The notes beneath the pieces were generated by a model. The model did not search any database. It was not told the DNA's origin and was given only the letters and a program-made list of their open reading frames with translations. A program made the position numbers and the translations under genes. A stretch of DNA of 64,000 nt from NCBI GenBank assembly GCA_963585895.1, contig OY757939.1:25856086-25920085 (forward strand), in the 5' to 3' direction. Of the stretch, positions 51,749-61,727 are shown piece after piece (the stretch's first letter is position 1; each line of letters starts with the position of its first letter). The stretch comes from Sepioteuthis lessoniana (lineage: Eukaryota; Mollusca; Cephalopoda; Myopsida; Loliginidae).

Positions 51749-51954
51749 AATTGATATAGGACTCTAATAAACATTATGGAGAGATGATTTTTTTAAAAAT
51801 AGTTCTATTTCCATTTGTCATATTTTCCTAATATCTACTTTTGTATCTTTATATTTTGAAAACTTTTCAAATTCATATTAATCAAGAAACGAGTTTTATG
51901 CTTAAATATTTCACACTTATCTCTGACTTATTGACTTTTATTATCATTATTGTT

Positions 51955-52860
51955 ATTTTACTCCTTTGAGAATTTTTCACATCAACGTTAGCTGATCGTT
52001 TTTGTTTTTTTTACTGGAGTTTGAGTGATAGCAAGTCTTCAGGACTCTTCTCAGTATTCTGGCCGCTCTTAGTAATGCGGTAGTCAGGATAGTCTCTACT
52101 CGTCCTCTGATTTGTAAGTGTTCCACTGCCTTTACCAATCCTTTGGGGATCGTTCCAAGTGAACCAACTACAATTGGTATCAACGTCACCTTCATGTTCT
52201 ATAGCTTCTTCAGCTCTCCAGCAAGGTCTAGATATTTATCCGTCTTTTCACCTTCTTTTAATTTTATCTGTGGTTTACCAGGACGACAAAATCTACATTC
52301 ACAGGTTCTTTTTTTTGTTGTTGTTGTTAACTATCTCTAGGTCTGGTAACCTGGCTGAGGTTAAGTGATCCGTTTGTATCTTAAAATACCAGAGAGGTTT
52401 GTGCGTCTCATTCTCTAGGACGCATTATTTACCAGTTATTCGTATGGTTGAGTCGTCTAATCGTTCTATCGATGCTATCTTCAATGCTGGTGATTCCTCT
52501 TCCTCCTTCTTTTCTTGATTCATACAGCCAATACAATCTCTGTGATATGAGGTCTTATGCATCATCGTGTCATTTTTTGGGCGGGGGTTATGTTCTCTGG
52601 TCCATTTGTTGAAGTTCTTCACTAACCCACTTTAAGAATGGTCCTGATTATTATACAATGAGAACAGCCCATGTGTTCATCCCTTTCATGAGGCTTCTAC
52701 CATATAGCTTAGTTTTGAGTAGTTTTCTCATTCTCCGGAGATATATTTTTTCAATTTTTTCGTTCAAGATATTATTATTATTGTCTCTATTATTATACGA
52801 CTCCTTGCTAGTTTTTCCCTCTAGCGTTAGCTGGTGGTCTTTCACTGGAGTCTGAGTGAC
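51955..52860 (-). mobile_element. LINE-B, long fragment plus an upstream 3' end
   Basis: From 52757 downward the minus strand encodes KIYLRRMRKLLKTKLYG, MKGMNTWAVLIV, KWVSEELQQMDQRT, a frame-broken HRD.IGC / EESPALKIASIERLDDS region, then MKVTLIPIVVGSLGTIPKGL and RRVLKTC and an AAT-rich tail at 51940-51965. A large internal deletion removes the CCHC-motif part. At 52760-52860 a separate 3' end (GTCACTCAGACTCCAGTGAAAG) with AAT tail precedes it. Confidence 0.88.
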
Positions 52861-53287
52861 ATTTCTATTTCAAACAATTCAGTTTAGCATAAGTACACAG
52901 TTTAATTGTCAAAAACATTTCTATTTCAAGGTATCCAGTTTAGTCAAATAGTTCTAATTCAAACAATTCAGTTTGGTATAAGTATAGTTTTTGTCCACGT
53001 ACACACTGTTAAATGTCAGAACAGTTCTCTTTTAAACAATTCAGTTTAGCGTAAAAGCAGTTTAAATGTTAAAAACAGTTCTATTTCAAACAATTCACTC
53101 TAGCGTAATATGCAGTTTACATGTCAAAACGTTTCAATTTTAAACTATTCAGTGTAGCATAAGTACGCAGTTTAAATATCAAAACAGTTCTGTAATTCAG
53201 TTTAGCATGAGTATACATTTTAGTTCTATTTCACCTATAGATAGGACCCTATCAGGCGCTACCATTCTGGGCCAGACTGGACCTGAA
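52861..53287 (-). mobile_element. F3 copy, tail-less and head-truncated
   Basis: Six or seven units (CAATTCAGTTTAGCATAAGT), then GATAGGACCCTATCAGGCGC and GGGCCAGACTGGACCTG, where SINE-2 begins. Confidence 0.85.
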
Positions 53288-53383
53288 GTTGGTTTGGTTT
53301 GATTTGTTTTGGTTTTTTGTTTTTGTTTTTTTTTTCTTTAATAGCATATAAACCTTTGTATAACGACAGTAGTGGTATTATTT
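53288..53383 (-). mobile_element. SINE-2, tail-side half, split by SINE-1
   Basis: GGTTTGGTTTGATTTG, a T-rich run, TTAATAGCATATAAACCTTTG and AGTAGTGGTATTATTT. The rest continues at 53639. Confidence 0.8.
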
Positions 53384-53638
53384 CTCCGGGCCCTTGGCCG
53401 AATGAGTAGAGTCTTCGTCAATGATCCGATGGACAAGAGTTCACTCCCAGGTCGAGTCATACCAAAGACTCAAAAAATGGTATTGATGCCTCCTTGCCCA
53501 ACACCCTGCATTATAAGGTACGGATCAAGGGTAAAAATGGAGCAATCCAGGAAATGAAGTAGCTCCCTCCCCAACACCTCCATGTGGTAGCGGTTGAAAA
53601 GGTAAACTTTGATTTACCCTCGACTAAGGTCGCCAACT
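53384..53638 (+). mobile_element. SINE-1 inserted in SINE-2, with target-site duplication
   Basis: Head CTTGGCCGAATGAGTAGAG, GAGTTCACTCCCAGG, CATACCAAAGACTC, GGATCAAGGGTAAAAATGG, tail CCCTCGACTAAGGTCGCC. Flanks TAGTGGTATTATTT (53370-53383) and TAGCGGTACTATTT (53639-53652) form a 14 bp duplication with two differences. Confidence 0.92.
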
Positions 53639-53755
53639 TAGCGGTACTATTTTACCCATAGCTAGGAGGATAAGGGAGTTCATATCTTTCCCAAGGGTAT
53701 TTGTCTGAAAAAGAACTGGAGTTCGAACTCGCTTACTTCGATTTTGCAGCCCAAA
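53639..53755 (-). mobile_element. SINE-2, head-side half
   Basis: ACCCATAGCTAGGAGGATAAGG, CCCAAGGGTATTTGTCTG, CTGGAGTTCGAACTCGC; truncated at the tRNA-like head. Confidence 0.82.
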
Positions 53756-53857
53756 TGCTGTCCTACTTTCATTCCTTGCGTTTTCATTTTAATCAATTAA
53801 CAAGGGATAGCTGACTGTTTATTTTCGTGATTATATATATATATATATATATATATA

Positions 53858-54170
53858 TTCGTGATGGGTGGTAGGAGGCCGTATAGCTGCTGTTTTGGGA
53901 GGGGTTGCCTCCAGGTCTTGTTCAATACAGCTCGCAGTATTCTTTTTCTCCATACGTTTTGTTAGCGTCCATGTGGTGCATCCATATAGCAGTATCGATA
54001 CGACCGCAGTTTGTAAAAATCTACGTTTTATTTTATCGATCATATCTGACTTCCATATGACCAATAGATTATCGATAGCTGTCTAGCCTTTGCTAGTCGT
54101 GTGTTGATGTCTTTCTCGGTTGATGAGACACTGTTTCCTTGATTAGTGAACTTTTCCACTAGTTTCAATT
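53858..54170 (-). mobile_element. LINE-A fragment, internal
   Basis: Minus strand: VEKFTNQGNSVSSTEKDINT, VIWKSDMIDKIKRRFLQTAV, SILLYGCTTWTLTKRMEKK, then a frame change and QAAIRPP-like reading of QLYGHLPP. It stops at a (TA)n run, so both ends are missing. It extends further 5' than most LINE-A pieces. Confidence 0.88.
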
Positions 54171-54687
54171 GTAAGAATATTATTTTATTCTCATATGTAT
54201 TAAAAGCAACGTTCTGTCCTTAATACTTAAATACTTGAAACCGGAGGTCGCATAATTTTACTAATATATATAAGTCTCATTCAACGAATGGTTAGGAATG
54301 CATTTTTTCCTTTGTCAAAAGCATTTGAAATGTCCGTTTTTCTGCTAAAATTTATTAAGAAAATTCATTTAAGAAAAATATACTAGATGCGTAAGATAAA
54401 GAGGTACTAAGACATCTATACGTCTTTAGATTATTATGACTTACGCTTGAACAACAATTATGCCAATCACTGGGTCTACAGAGTTACAACTCAGCAACAA
54501 GCATAGCAAGAAAACTGGTGACTAGAGAAATTGTAGGTTTTATTTCAGAGTAACTTCTCTGAGAATTTTCTTGTCACGGAATACGTACAAATCAGCAGAT
54601 GGGTCTTCCGTCTCCAGTTTTGAGTTTGGAATTAATCTTTTAAGGTTTGCATTAATCCTTTCTACCCAACAATATATATATATATTC
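54171..54687. other. Unassigned AT-rich stretch
   Basis: No clear motif. A TA run at 54668-54684 borders LINE-C. Confidence 0.3.
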
Positions 54688-55695
54688 ATTCTCACCGTCA
54701 TTCTTTAGAATCTCTGCTGTTAGGCCATCCATTACTGTCGCTTTGTTGTTGTTCATTTGACTGACAAAAGCTTTTATCTCACCTCTAGAAGGCACTTCAT
54801 CAAGAGCCATGATTGGATCATGTTGCTTAATGAGATCCAATACTGATTCTTCAACGACTGGATGGTGATTAAGGAGTTCGCTATAATGTTCACACCATCA
54901 CTTTTAAATATCTTCTGGTCGTCTCAAGGTGGCACCATCTTTTGATTTCAGGGGAGCAAAAATTGATTGCTGCGGCCCATAGAGCTATTTGATTATTTGG
55001 TAGAACAATCTCGAGTTTTTGCTGTTTGCTGCAAGTTGTGCTTCATTTGCCTTCTTGAGCCACCACTGGTTTTGTATTTGCCGGATACACGTTTGTGCCA
55101 CATTTTGAAAATCCTTGTATGTTTTTGTAGCTTCCATTTTTGCTTGGTTGGACAGATTTGTTGACAAGGTTTTTCGGAAAAGATTGCGTTTTGTTTCAAG
55201 GGGTGCATCAATTTCCTCATAATTTTCCGCAAACCAGTCTTGACACTTCCTTTTCCGAAATCCTAAAGTGTCTTGAGCAGCAGAAAGTACCTTCACCTTA
55301 AAATCCTCCCATAAATTTGTTCCATCCAGTTGAATAGAGGTAAGTGCATTCTGAAAGATGTTCTTTGTTTTAGGAAGACAAGAAAACTTTGAGACCTCAA
55401 GCTTTTTTGCGCATGGTGTGGTGGTATGTCATGCTTTGTGGCGAATTTTGAGTTCCATTTTGCTTCTTACCAGGCGATGATCAGTCCAACATTTAGCGCC
55501 TCTCGTAGCTCGAACCTGGTGCAGATCTTGTAGAACACGCCGGCGAACAATAACATAATCTATCATATGCCAGTGTCTAGAGCGTGGATTTTGCCATGTA
55601 CCTTTGTATTTATTTATTTTTTTGGCGAAACCACGTGTTTCCAATGATGAGATCGTGCTCGTTGCAAAATTGCAAAAGCTGAAGACTGACCTCCC
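54688..55695 (-). mobile_element. LINE-C, inverted 5' segment (endonuclease end, linker, RT start)
   Basis: Read on the minus strand from 55695 to 54688: the C-terminal part of an apurinic-type endonuclease (FCNEHDLIIGNTWF, TWQNPRSRHWHMIDYVIV, ECWTDHRLV-like as KCWTDHRLVRSKM), a linker (LETKRNLFRKTLSTN, AQTCIRQIQNQWW), then SRGEIKAFVSQMNNNKATVM and DGLTAEILKND, the RT entry region. It is antisense to the following 3' part. The RT continues on the other strand from about 55696, exactly as expected of a twin-primed 5' inversion. Confidence 0.88.
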
Positions 55696-57130
55696 GGAGC
55701 AAGTCATCCAAAGTGTATGGGAAAGTGAAGTACCTCAAGACTGGAGAGATGCGATACTTGTGTCTTTGTATAAGAAGGGTTCGAAGTCGGACAGCAGCAA
55801 TTTTAGAGGCATATATCTGCTGTCCATTGTCGGAAAATTGTTTTCAAGGATAATTTTAAATAGATCTGTCCGCACAATTGTTAATGGAATTCTACCAGAA
55901 TCACAGTGCGGTTTTCGTGCAAGCCGTGGCACAGTGGATATGATTTTCAGTGCTCGGCAATTGCAGGAGAAGTACAAAGAACAGAATCTTCCATTGTACC
56001 AATGATTCATTGATTTCTCAAAGGCTTTTGATACTGTCAACAGATCAAATCTTTGGAAGATATCACTGAAGTTGGGCTGACTTGAGAGATTTGTGGGTCT
56101 AATTCGTTCTTTTCACAATGGAATGAAGGCCAGAGTAAGCTTTAACTGCACTCTATCTGAGGAAATATCTATCAACAATGAGGTCAAACAGGGTGACATT
56201 TCTGCACCCATGTTATTCAATATCTACTTTGCCATTGTCTTTCTCGTAGCCTTTTATGAAAACTCAGACGGTATCTACATCAGATGTCGGATATCTGGCA
56301 GTGTTTTCAATGTCCATAGACTATTCTCTCAAAGAAAAGTCTCTTCTTCACTGGTGAGGGAGCTGCTCTATGCGGATGACTGTGATAGTGTTGCACATTC
56401 TGAAGATGAGTTGCAATGCTTTATGAACCATTTTGTATCTGCATGTAACTCATTCGGTTTAAAGATCAACCTAAAAAAGACAGCCGTCATGTACGATCCA
56501 GCACCCGGGTCGCTTTATATAGAACCAATCATCTTCGTTGAAGGTAACAATTTAGATGTAGTGCACTCATTTGTATATCTAGGCAGTACCCTCTCTGATG
56601 GATGCAGCCTCGACAGGGAAATCTCCTTCCGCATTGAAAGGGCGTCTCGGTCTCTTTCAGCACTTAATAAACGTGTGTGGTCCCCGCATGGTATCAAGTT
56701 GCATACGAAAATCATTGTGCATAAAGTATGTGTTTTGACGGCCCTCCTGTATGAAAGCGAAACTTGGACACTGTATAAACACCAACTCGAACTTTTTGAG
56801 GGTTTCCATCAACGGTGCCAGAGACAGATACTTCATATCAAATGGTAGTCCCATGTTTCAGATACAGAAGTATTAGGGAAAGCAGGGCTACCAAGCATCC
56901 AGTCGATGGTAATGAAAAGTTGTCTCCGATGGGTTGGTCACATTGTGTGTATGGATGATGGCTGTCTGCCGAGGCAATTATTCTATGGTGAAATGTAGGA
57001 AGGAAAGAGAAGTGCATTAAAACCGAAGAAGAGATTTAAGGACACCATAAAACATTACCTGAAACAATCTGGACTACCTGTTGACCAATGGGAAAAATGG
57101 CTTCAGATTGAAGTAAGTGGCGGAAACTGA
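55690..57130 (+). mobile_element. LINE-C, RT and thumb region, sense part
   Basis: VPQDWRDAILVSLYKKGSK, FRGIYLLSIVGKLFSRIILN, RTIVNGILPESQCGFRASRG, FIDFSKAFDTVN, INNEVKQGDISAPMLFNIYF and the catalytic YADD box at 56369-56380 (LLYADDCDSVAHSEDE). Then LKINLKKTAVM, HSFVYLGSTLSDGC and LYESETWTLYKHQLE. One frame runs from 55604 to about 57110 with four in-frame stops (56003, 56078, 56846 and near 56995), so it is much better preserved than LINE-A or LINE-B, yet not functional as read. Confidence 0.93.
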
Positions 57131-57504
57131 TTCACGGAAGTATAGAATCCTTTGAGAATAGCCGTATGCAGTACAACGCTTACAAACGTCTGATTCGGAA
57201 AGGCGAACAGAGTCCTGCACTCGGTCCACAAACTCACCATGCTAACTGTGACATATGTGGAAAATTGTACCTATCTATTGCTGGTCTCAAAAGCCAACTG
57301 ACTAAATGTGCAAAATCTATCTTGCACCCAAATAATGTCACCGCAAACAAAACTGAACGGTTGTGCCAATTCTGTGGTAAAATCTGTCGCAGTTTGTCTT
57401 GTCTGAAGAGTCACCTACGAACACATAGACTTGAAGGGTGTAGGAGAGGGGGAGAGCATGAGACAAAGGAGGTGGTCACGCTCGAAACCGAGAGGACAGC
57501 TATC

Positions 57505-57507
<3 letters not shown>
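57120..57507 (+). mobile_element. LINE-C, C-terminal zinc-finger region
   Basis: After one frameshift near 57117 the frame reads NSRMQYNAYKRLIRKGEQSP, then a degenerate finger (CDICGKLYLSIAGLKS, with Gln and Cys where His would be expected) and a complete CX2CX12HX3H finger (CQFCGKICRSLSCLKSHLRT plus H). Such C-terminal fingers occur in several LINE families and may bind nucleic acid. The element ends at a (TA)n run with no poly-A tail. Confidence 0.85.

Positions 57508-57551
<44 letters not shown>
57505..57551. repeat. (TA)n(TG)n composite microsatellite at the LINE-C end
   Basis: Nine TA units, then about 15 TG units. Confidence 0.95.
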
Positions 57552-57552
<1 letters not shown>

Positions 57553-57803
57553 CTACGACTAGGAGTCTATGATACATGTGATCATGTTATCGTCAATTGA
57601 AGACATTTTAATTCAATGAAGAAACATGCTAAGTTTCCCGTTAATTTTTATTTTTTCGGTCTTTTTATGGAATATCAGTTCTTTAAAAAAGCTTTCTAAT
57701 AAAAACTTTTCTCGTCGTTGACCTTAGTTTGACTGTTGTTGAGGACAATAAAATGAATAAAACAAAAGAATTATTCCTTTTTGTCATATAACTTTAGTTC
57801 ATT

Positions 57804-57841
<38 letters not shown>

Positions 57842-57910
57842 GGTAATAAGAACTTAAATAATAAGTTCATTTATAGATATAGATATTGGTAATAAGAACC
57901 TAGTAAGTTC

Positions 57911-57953
<43 letters not shown>
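57552..57953. other. Unassigned stretch with TA runs
   Basis: TA runs at 57803-57841 and 57912-57953 and a 20 bp duplicated word (TAATAAGAACTTAAATAATAAG / GGTAATAAGAACCTAGTAAG). Nothing else recognised. Confidence 0.4.
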
Positions 57954-58851
57954 CGAGGTGAATACGATAATTTTCCATACATTTTTCGTATAGGCATTTA
58001 AAATTGGGGTAGACTCTTGAAAATTCAGTATTTTATTGCTATACATCTTTTGAGAAGACTAACTAATTATCATGATTTCAGGTTCAAATGCACAGCTACA
58101 GCAGCAATTGGAATACACCCTCCCAAAGCCTGATTGTAACAGCTGGTGAATTTCAAAAATACAATATGACACTTTAGAAGAACGATATGCAATAAAATTG
58201 TTCTTTAAACGTGCAAAAAATGCCACAGAAACGTATGGAATGCTTCAGACTGCTTTTCGACGATCTTGCATAAATCGAGCATCAGTTTTTGAGTGGCATA
58301 AGAGATTCAAGGAAGGCAGGGAGTCTGTGATGAATGATGAGAGGTGTGGGAGGAGTAAGGAAATCAATACACCACAGTTGATTGGCCAAAGGGTTAGGGT
58401 TAGGGTTACTATGTTGAGGTTTTAAGGGAATTCAGGAAGAGATTCCTTGGGAAGAGGCCAACACTCTTCAAATCTGGTCAGTGGCATTTCCACCAGGACA
58501 ATGCACCAGTCCACAACCCCATCCTTGTCACAGACTATTTGACCAAGATGGGCATCAATACAGTTCCTCACCGTCCCTATAGTCCAGACCTTGCTCCCTG
58601 TGACTTTTGGTTATTCCCTAAGCTCATAGGCTGTCGTTATGAGACAATTGAGGCGATGAAAGAGGCTGTGACGAAGGTCATTGACACGCTCACACAAGAG
58701 GACTTCGATGGGGCGTTCCAGAAGTTGTTGGAACAGTACAAGTGCATTGCAGCCGGAGGAGATTACTTCGAAGGGGAGTAGAGTTTCATATGTGTACTAT
58801 AAATAAAGGTGCCCATACGAAAAAAGTCTAGAAACTTATCATATGCACCTC

Positions 58852-58854
<3 letters not shown>
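57954..58854 (+). mobile_element. Mariner transposon, internally deleted, both TIRs present
   Basis: About 0.9 kb flanked by TA. The ~44 bp terminal inverted repeats match well (CGAGGTGAATACGATAATTT at the left; right end AAACTTATCATATGCACCTCG). The N-terminal half encodes TLEERYAIKLFFKRAKNATE and [17 protein letters not shown], the C-terminal half DNAPVHNPILVTDYLTKMG, PYSPDLAPCDFWLFPKLIG and EDFDGAFQKLLEQYK. The middle, with the first catalytic Asp, is deleted and replaced by GGGTTAGGGTTAGGG. A full mariner transposase is about 340 codons; this copy could move only with help from another source of transposase. Confidence 0.94.

Positions 58855-58901
<47 letters not shown>
58855..58901. repeat. 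(TA)n microsatellite
   Basis: About 22 TA units directly at the mariner insertion site. Confidence 0.95.
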
Positions 58902-58904
<3 letters not shown>

Positions 58905-59012
58905 TGATAAGAACTTAAATGATAAATTCATTTTAAAATATAGATATAGGTAATATGAACTTGCGGAATAGTGGATTTTGCTGTTCTGGATCGTGATTGA
59001 GAATTGAAAAAA

Positions 59013-59247
59013 TATGAGTCATGAAAGTGACGGTGATACCAATTATAACTGGTGCGCTCGGTACAGTCACCAAAGGATTGGTACAGGGACAAGTGGACAT
59101 AGAAATAGGAGGACAAGTCGAAACCATCCAAACTACAGCATGGTTGAGATCGGCCACGATACTGAGAAGAGTCCTGGAGACTTGCAGTCACTCAAATCCC
59201 AGTTAAAAACCATCAGCGTTAGTTGATGTGAATAACTCCTAAAGGAG

Positions 59248-59302
<55 letters not shown>

Positions 59303-59303
59303 G
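59013..59303 (+). mobile_element. LINE-B 3' fragment with long (AAT)n tail
   Basis: Encodes MKVTVIPIITGALGTVTKGL, EIGGQVETIQTTAWLRSAT and RRVLETC, 3' UTR AAAAACCATCAGCGTTAG, then about 19 AAT units at 59246-59303. Confidence 0.93.
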
Positions 59304-59398
59304 AGACTTAAGGAAACTTGCCGTCACTCAAACTACAGTGAAAAACCATCAGCTAAGGCTGGTGTGGAAAAGTCTCATAGGTGGAAAATAATAATGAT
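59304..59398 (+). mobile_element. LINE-B short 3' fragment in tandem
   Basis: GAGACTTAAGGAAACTTGCC, GTGAAAAACCATCAGCTAAGG, GGAAAATAATAATG. Begins at the end of the preceding (AAT)n tail. The 59399-59633 stretch that follows is unassigned. Confidence 0.88.
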
Positions 59399-59630
59399 TA
59401 AAAGATAAAGACAAATGAGAAAAGTTTACACGAAAAGTGCTCTGCAACGATCTATACAATTCAAAGTATGAATATAGGAAATTCGTTTCTTTAAGTTTCA
59501 TCTCGTGTGCACAATCATCTGACACGAAAGTGAGAAAAGTCATTAATCAATTGATATTATATTGAGCTGTTAAGTCACGTGTTAAGACAGAAGTACATGT
59601 AATACTCACAAGCTGATAAACATACTTAAA

Positions 59631-59633
<3 letters not shown>

Positions 59634-59687
<54 letters not shown>
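59634..59687. repeat. (TA)n microsatellite
   Basis: About 26 TA units. Confidence 0.95.
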
Positions 59688-59690
<3 letters not shown>

Positions 59691-59744
59691 GCTGTCCAAG
59701 AAGAAGATGATAAATTATTCAGGTATTATATGACACATCTGAGA

Positions 59745-60005
59745 TTTATAAATAAGCCTCCACTTTGATATCAATTCGCTTCTTTTGTTCAGCATTTTGG
59801 TTTTTTTTTGTTTTGTTTTATTTTTTGCCAGCCTGTTCAAGGACGCATAATTTTTTCTTTCGACACAATCTGCAATTATTGCTGAAGCTTTTGTAAACTT
59901 CTACATTTTTTTCCCACAATATCGCATTTTATTAGGAGAGATTGCGTATTTCCTTTGCAATACATGTTTTAATATTGTTTTACTGTTGGCATGTAATTTA
60001 CGTTT
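59745..60005 (+). repeat. Unclassified repeat, paralogue of 19805-20031
   Basis: CCACTTTGATATCAATTCGC, TTTTGTTCAGCATTTTGG, CGACACAATCTGCAATTATTG, TTTTACTGTTGGCATG match the earlier copy in the same order. 60006-60333 is unassigned. Confidence 0.7.
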
Positions 60006-60346
60006 TTGAGCTTAGTTTTTTACTGTAGCATCTATTTTTCCGACTCAGTTCAGTGACATCTACGTATAACTTTCCGGCCTTATTGTTATCAACTTCTTTC
60101 TTCACAATGGCCTTATATATCACATTGTAAATAAAACAATATCCATTGAAAGGGCGTCAAGTTGAATTCCGGCTATTTCATCAGACATTTTGGCAATTAT
60201 CCTTTTCGTTTAAAATTGTTTAATTATGGCTGCTTAAAAAAATTTTGGAGATTGTTCATCCAACAATAACTCATACGCCAGATTAAAAGAATAAAAGAAA
60301 TATTCCTATAAAAGCCACATAATATACATACAGACATACATTCAAG

Positions 60347-60881
60347 GTTTGGTTTGGTTTGGTGGGTTTTATGGCGTATCAACCTTTGTAGGTTATTTAA
60401 TGCCAAATCCATTTTTATGTAAATAATCTGTTTTATTTAAAACAATTCAATTTAGCATAAGTACAGTTTAATTGTCAAAAACATTTCCACTTCAAACTAT
60501 TCAAGCAGTTATATGTAGTAATTCAGTTAAGTGTAAATACAGTTTTAATGTCGAAAAACAGTTCTATTTGAAATAATTCAGTTAAGCATAAGCACGCAGT
60601 TTAAATGAAAATACGGTTTAATTGTCAAAAACATTTCTATTTCAAGCTATTCAGTTTACTCAATTCATTTTAGCATAAGTATGCTGTTAGTTCTATTTAA
60701 CCCATAGATAGGGCCCTATCAGGTACTACCACTCCGGGCCAGAGTGAATCTGGGAGCAATGGCAATAAAGGGGTACTCCGGATTCCCCAAAGCTCCAGCA
60801 CTGCTGGAACCTCACCATCAGATTGTTTAGTGTCATATCCAGGACATTCGTTGGGGGGGGGGGGTCCAGCCGACTGGGCAA
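60347..60881 (-). mobile_element. F3 retroposon with exact 13 bp target-site duplication
   Basis: Flanks ACATACATTCAAG at 60334-60346 and 60882-60894 are identical. On the plus strand the copy starts GTTTGGTTTGGTTTGGTGGG and ends CAGCCGACTGGGCA; it contains the tail, about five units, and a head in which a poly-G run (60852-60864) replaces the CCTCTGCAGAGG segment. This is the best proof of F3 boundaries and of retroposition. Confidence 0.95.
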
Positions 60882-61392
60882 ACATACATTCAAGTATACA
60901 TATATACGCATAAATACGTAGAGGATCTTAAAGAAAAATTGATATTATTCAGTAATCTAATAACCTAATCAATTCTCGTACAAATAATCTCAAATTTTAA
61001 CAGCATGTGTCGAAAGAATTTAGAATTCTGTTTCATGATGAATGATTCTTTTCAGATACAGAAATTCAGTTCACTGGAAATGAAATGGCCCTGAAACATT
61101 AAACAAAGAATCTTGCGTTGTTTTTACACATTCTGTTAAAATTTGCGATCATTTGTACGAGAATTGGTCAGGTTATTAGATTACGAAATGATATAACTTT
61201 TTCTGACACACCTTGTACATCTTAAATGATTTTTAAACACATAAATACGCAAACAGAAATATATATCAGAGAAATTAGAAAGGAACCCAATGGTATATAA
61301 ATATAAAATTATGGAAAAAATGTACCCGGAGGGTCGAATTATTAGCCTACGTTATAATTCAGCTATAAAAAAATTCATTTTCTAAATACCTT

Positions 61393-61395
<3 letters not shown>
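60882..61395. other. Unassigned AT-rich stretch
   Basis: Nothing recognised beyond the duplicated flank. Confidence 0.3.

Positions 61396-61456
<61 letters not shown>
61396..61456. repeat. (TA)n microsatellite
   Basis: About 30 TA units at the SINE-1 tail. Confidence 0.95.
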
Positions 61457-61458
<2 letters not shown>

Positions 61459-61680
61459 AAAAGTAAAGTTGGTGACCGTAGTCGAGGATGACCAGAAGCC
61501 TCCCTTTTCAATAGCTACTACACCGAGGTGTAGGGGAGGGTGCTACTCCTTTCCCAAGATTGATCTACTTTACCCTTGATACGTACCTTATATTGCTGAG
61601 TGTTAAGCAAGGAGGTATCAAGTACCATTTTTAAAGTCTTTGGTATGACGCGATCTGGGATTGAACCCATATCTCCCGGA

Positions 61681-61682
<2 letters not shown>
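61457..61682 (-). mobile_element. SINE-1 copy
   Basis: AAAGTAAAGTTGGTGACC, GAAGCCTCCCTTTTCAATAGC, TTGCTGAGTGTTAAGC, GGTATGACGCGATCTGG, GGATTGAACCCATATC (B-box complement). The A-box side is lost to a (CA)n(TA)n run at 61683-61727. Confidence 0.86.
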
Positions 61683-61726
<44 letters not shown>

Positions 61727-61727
61727 T

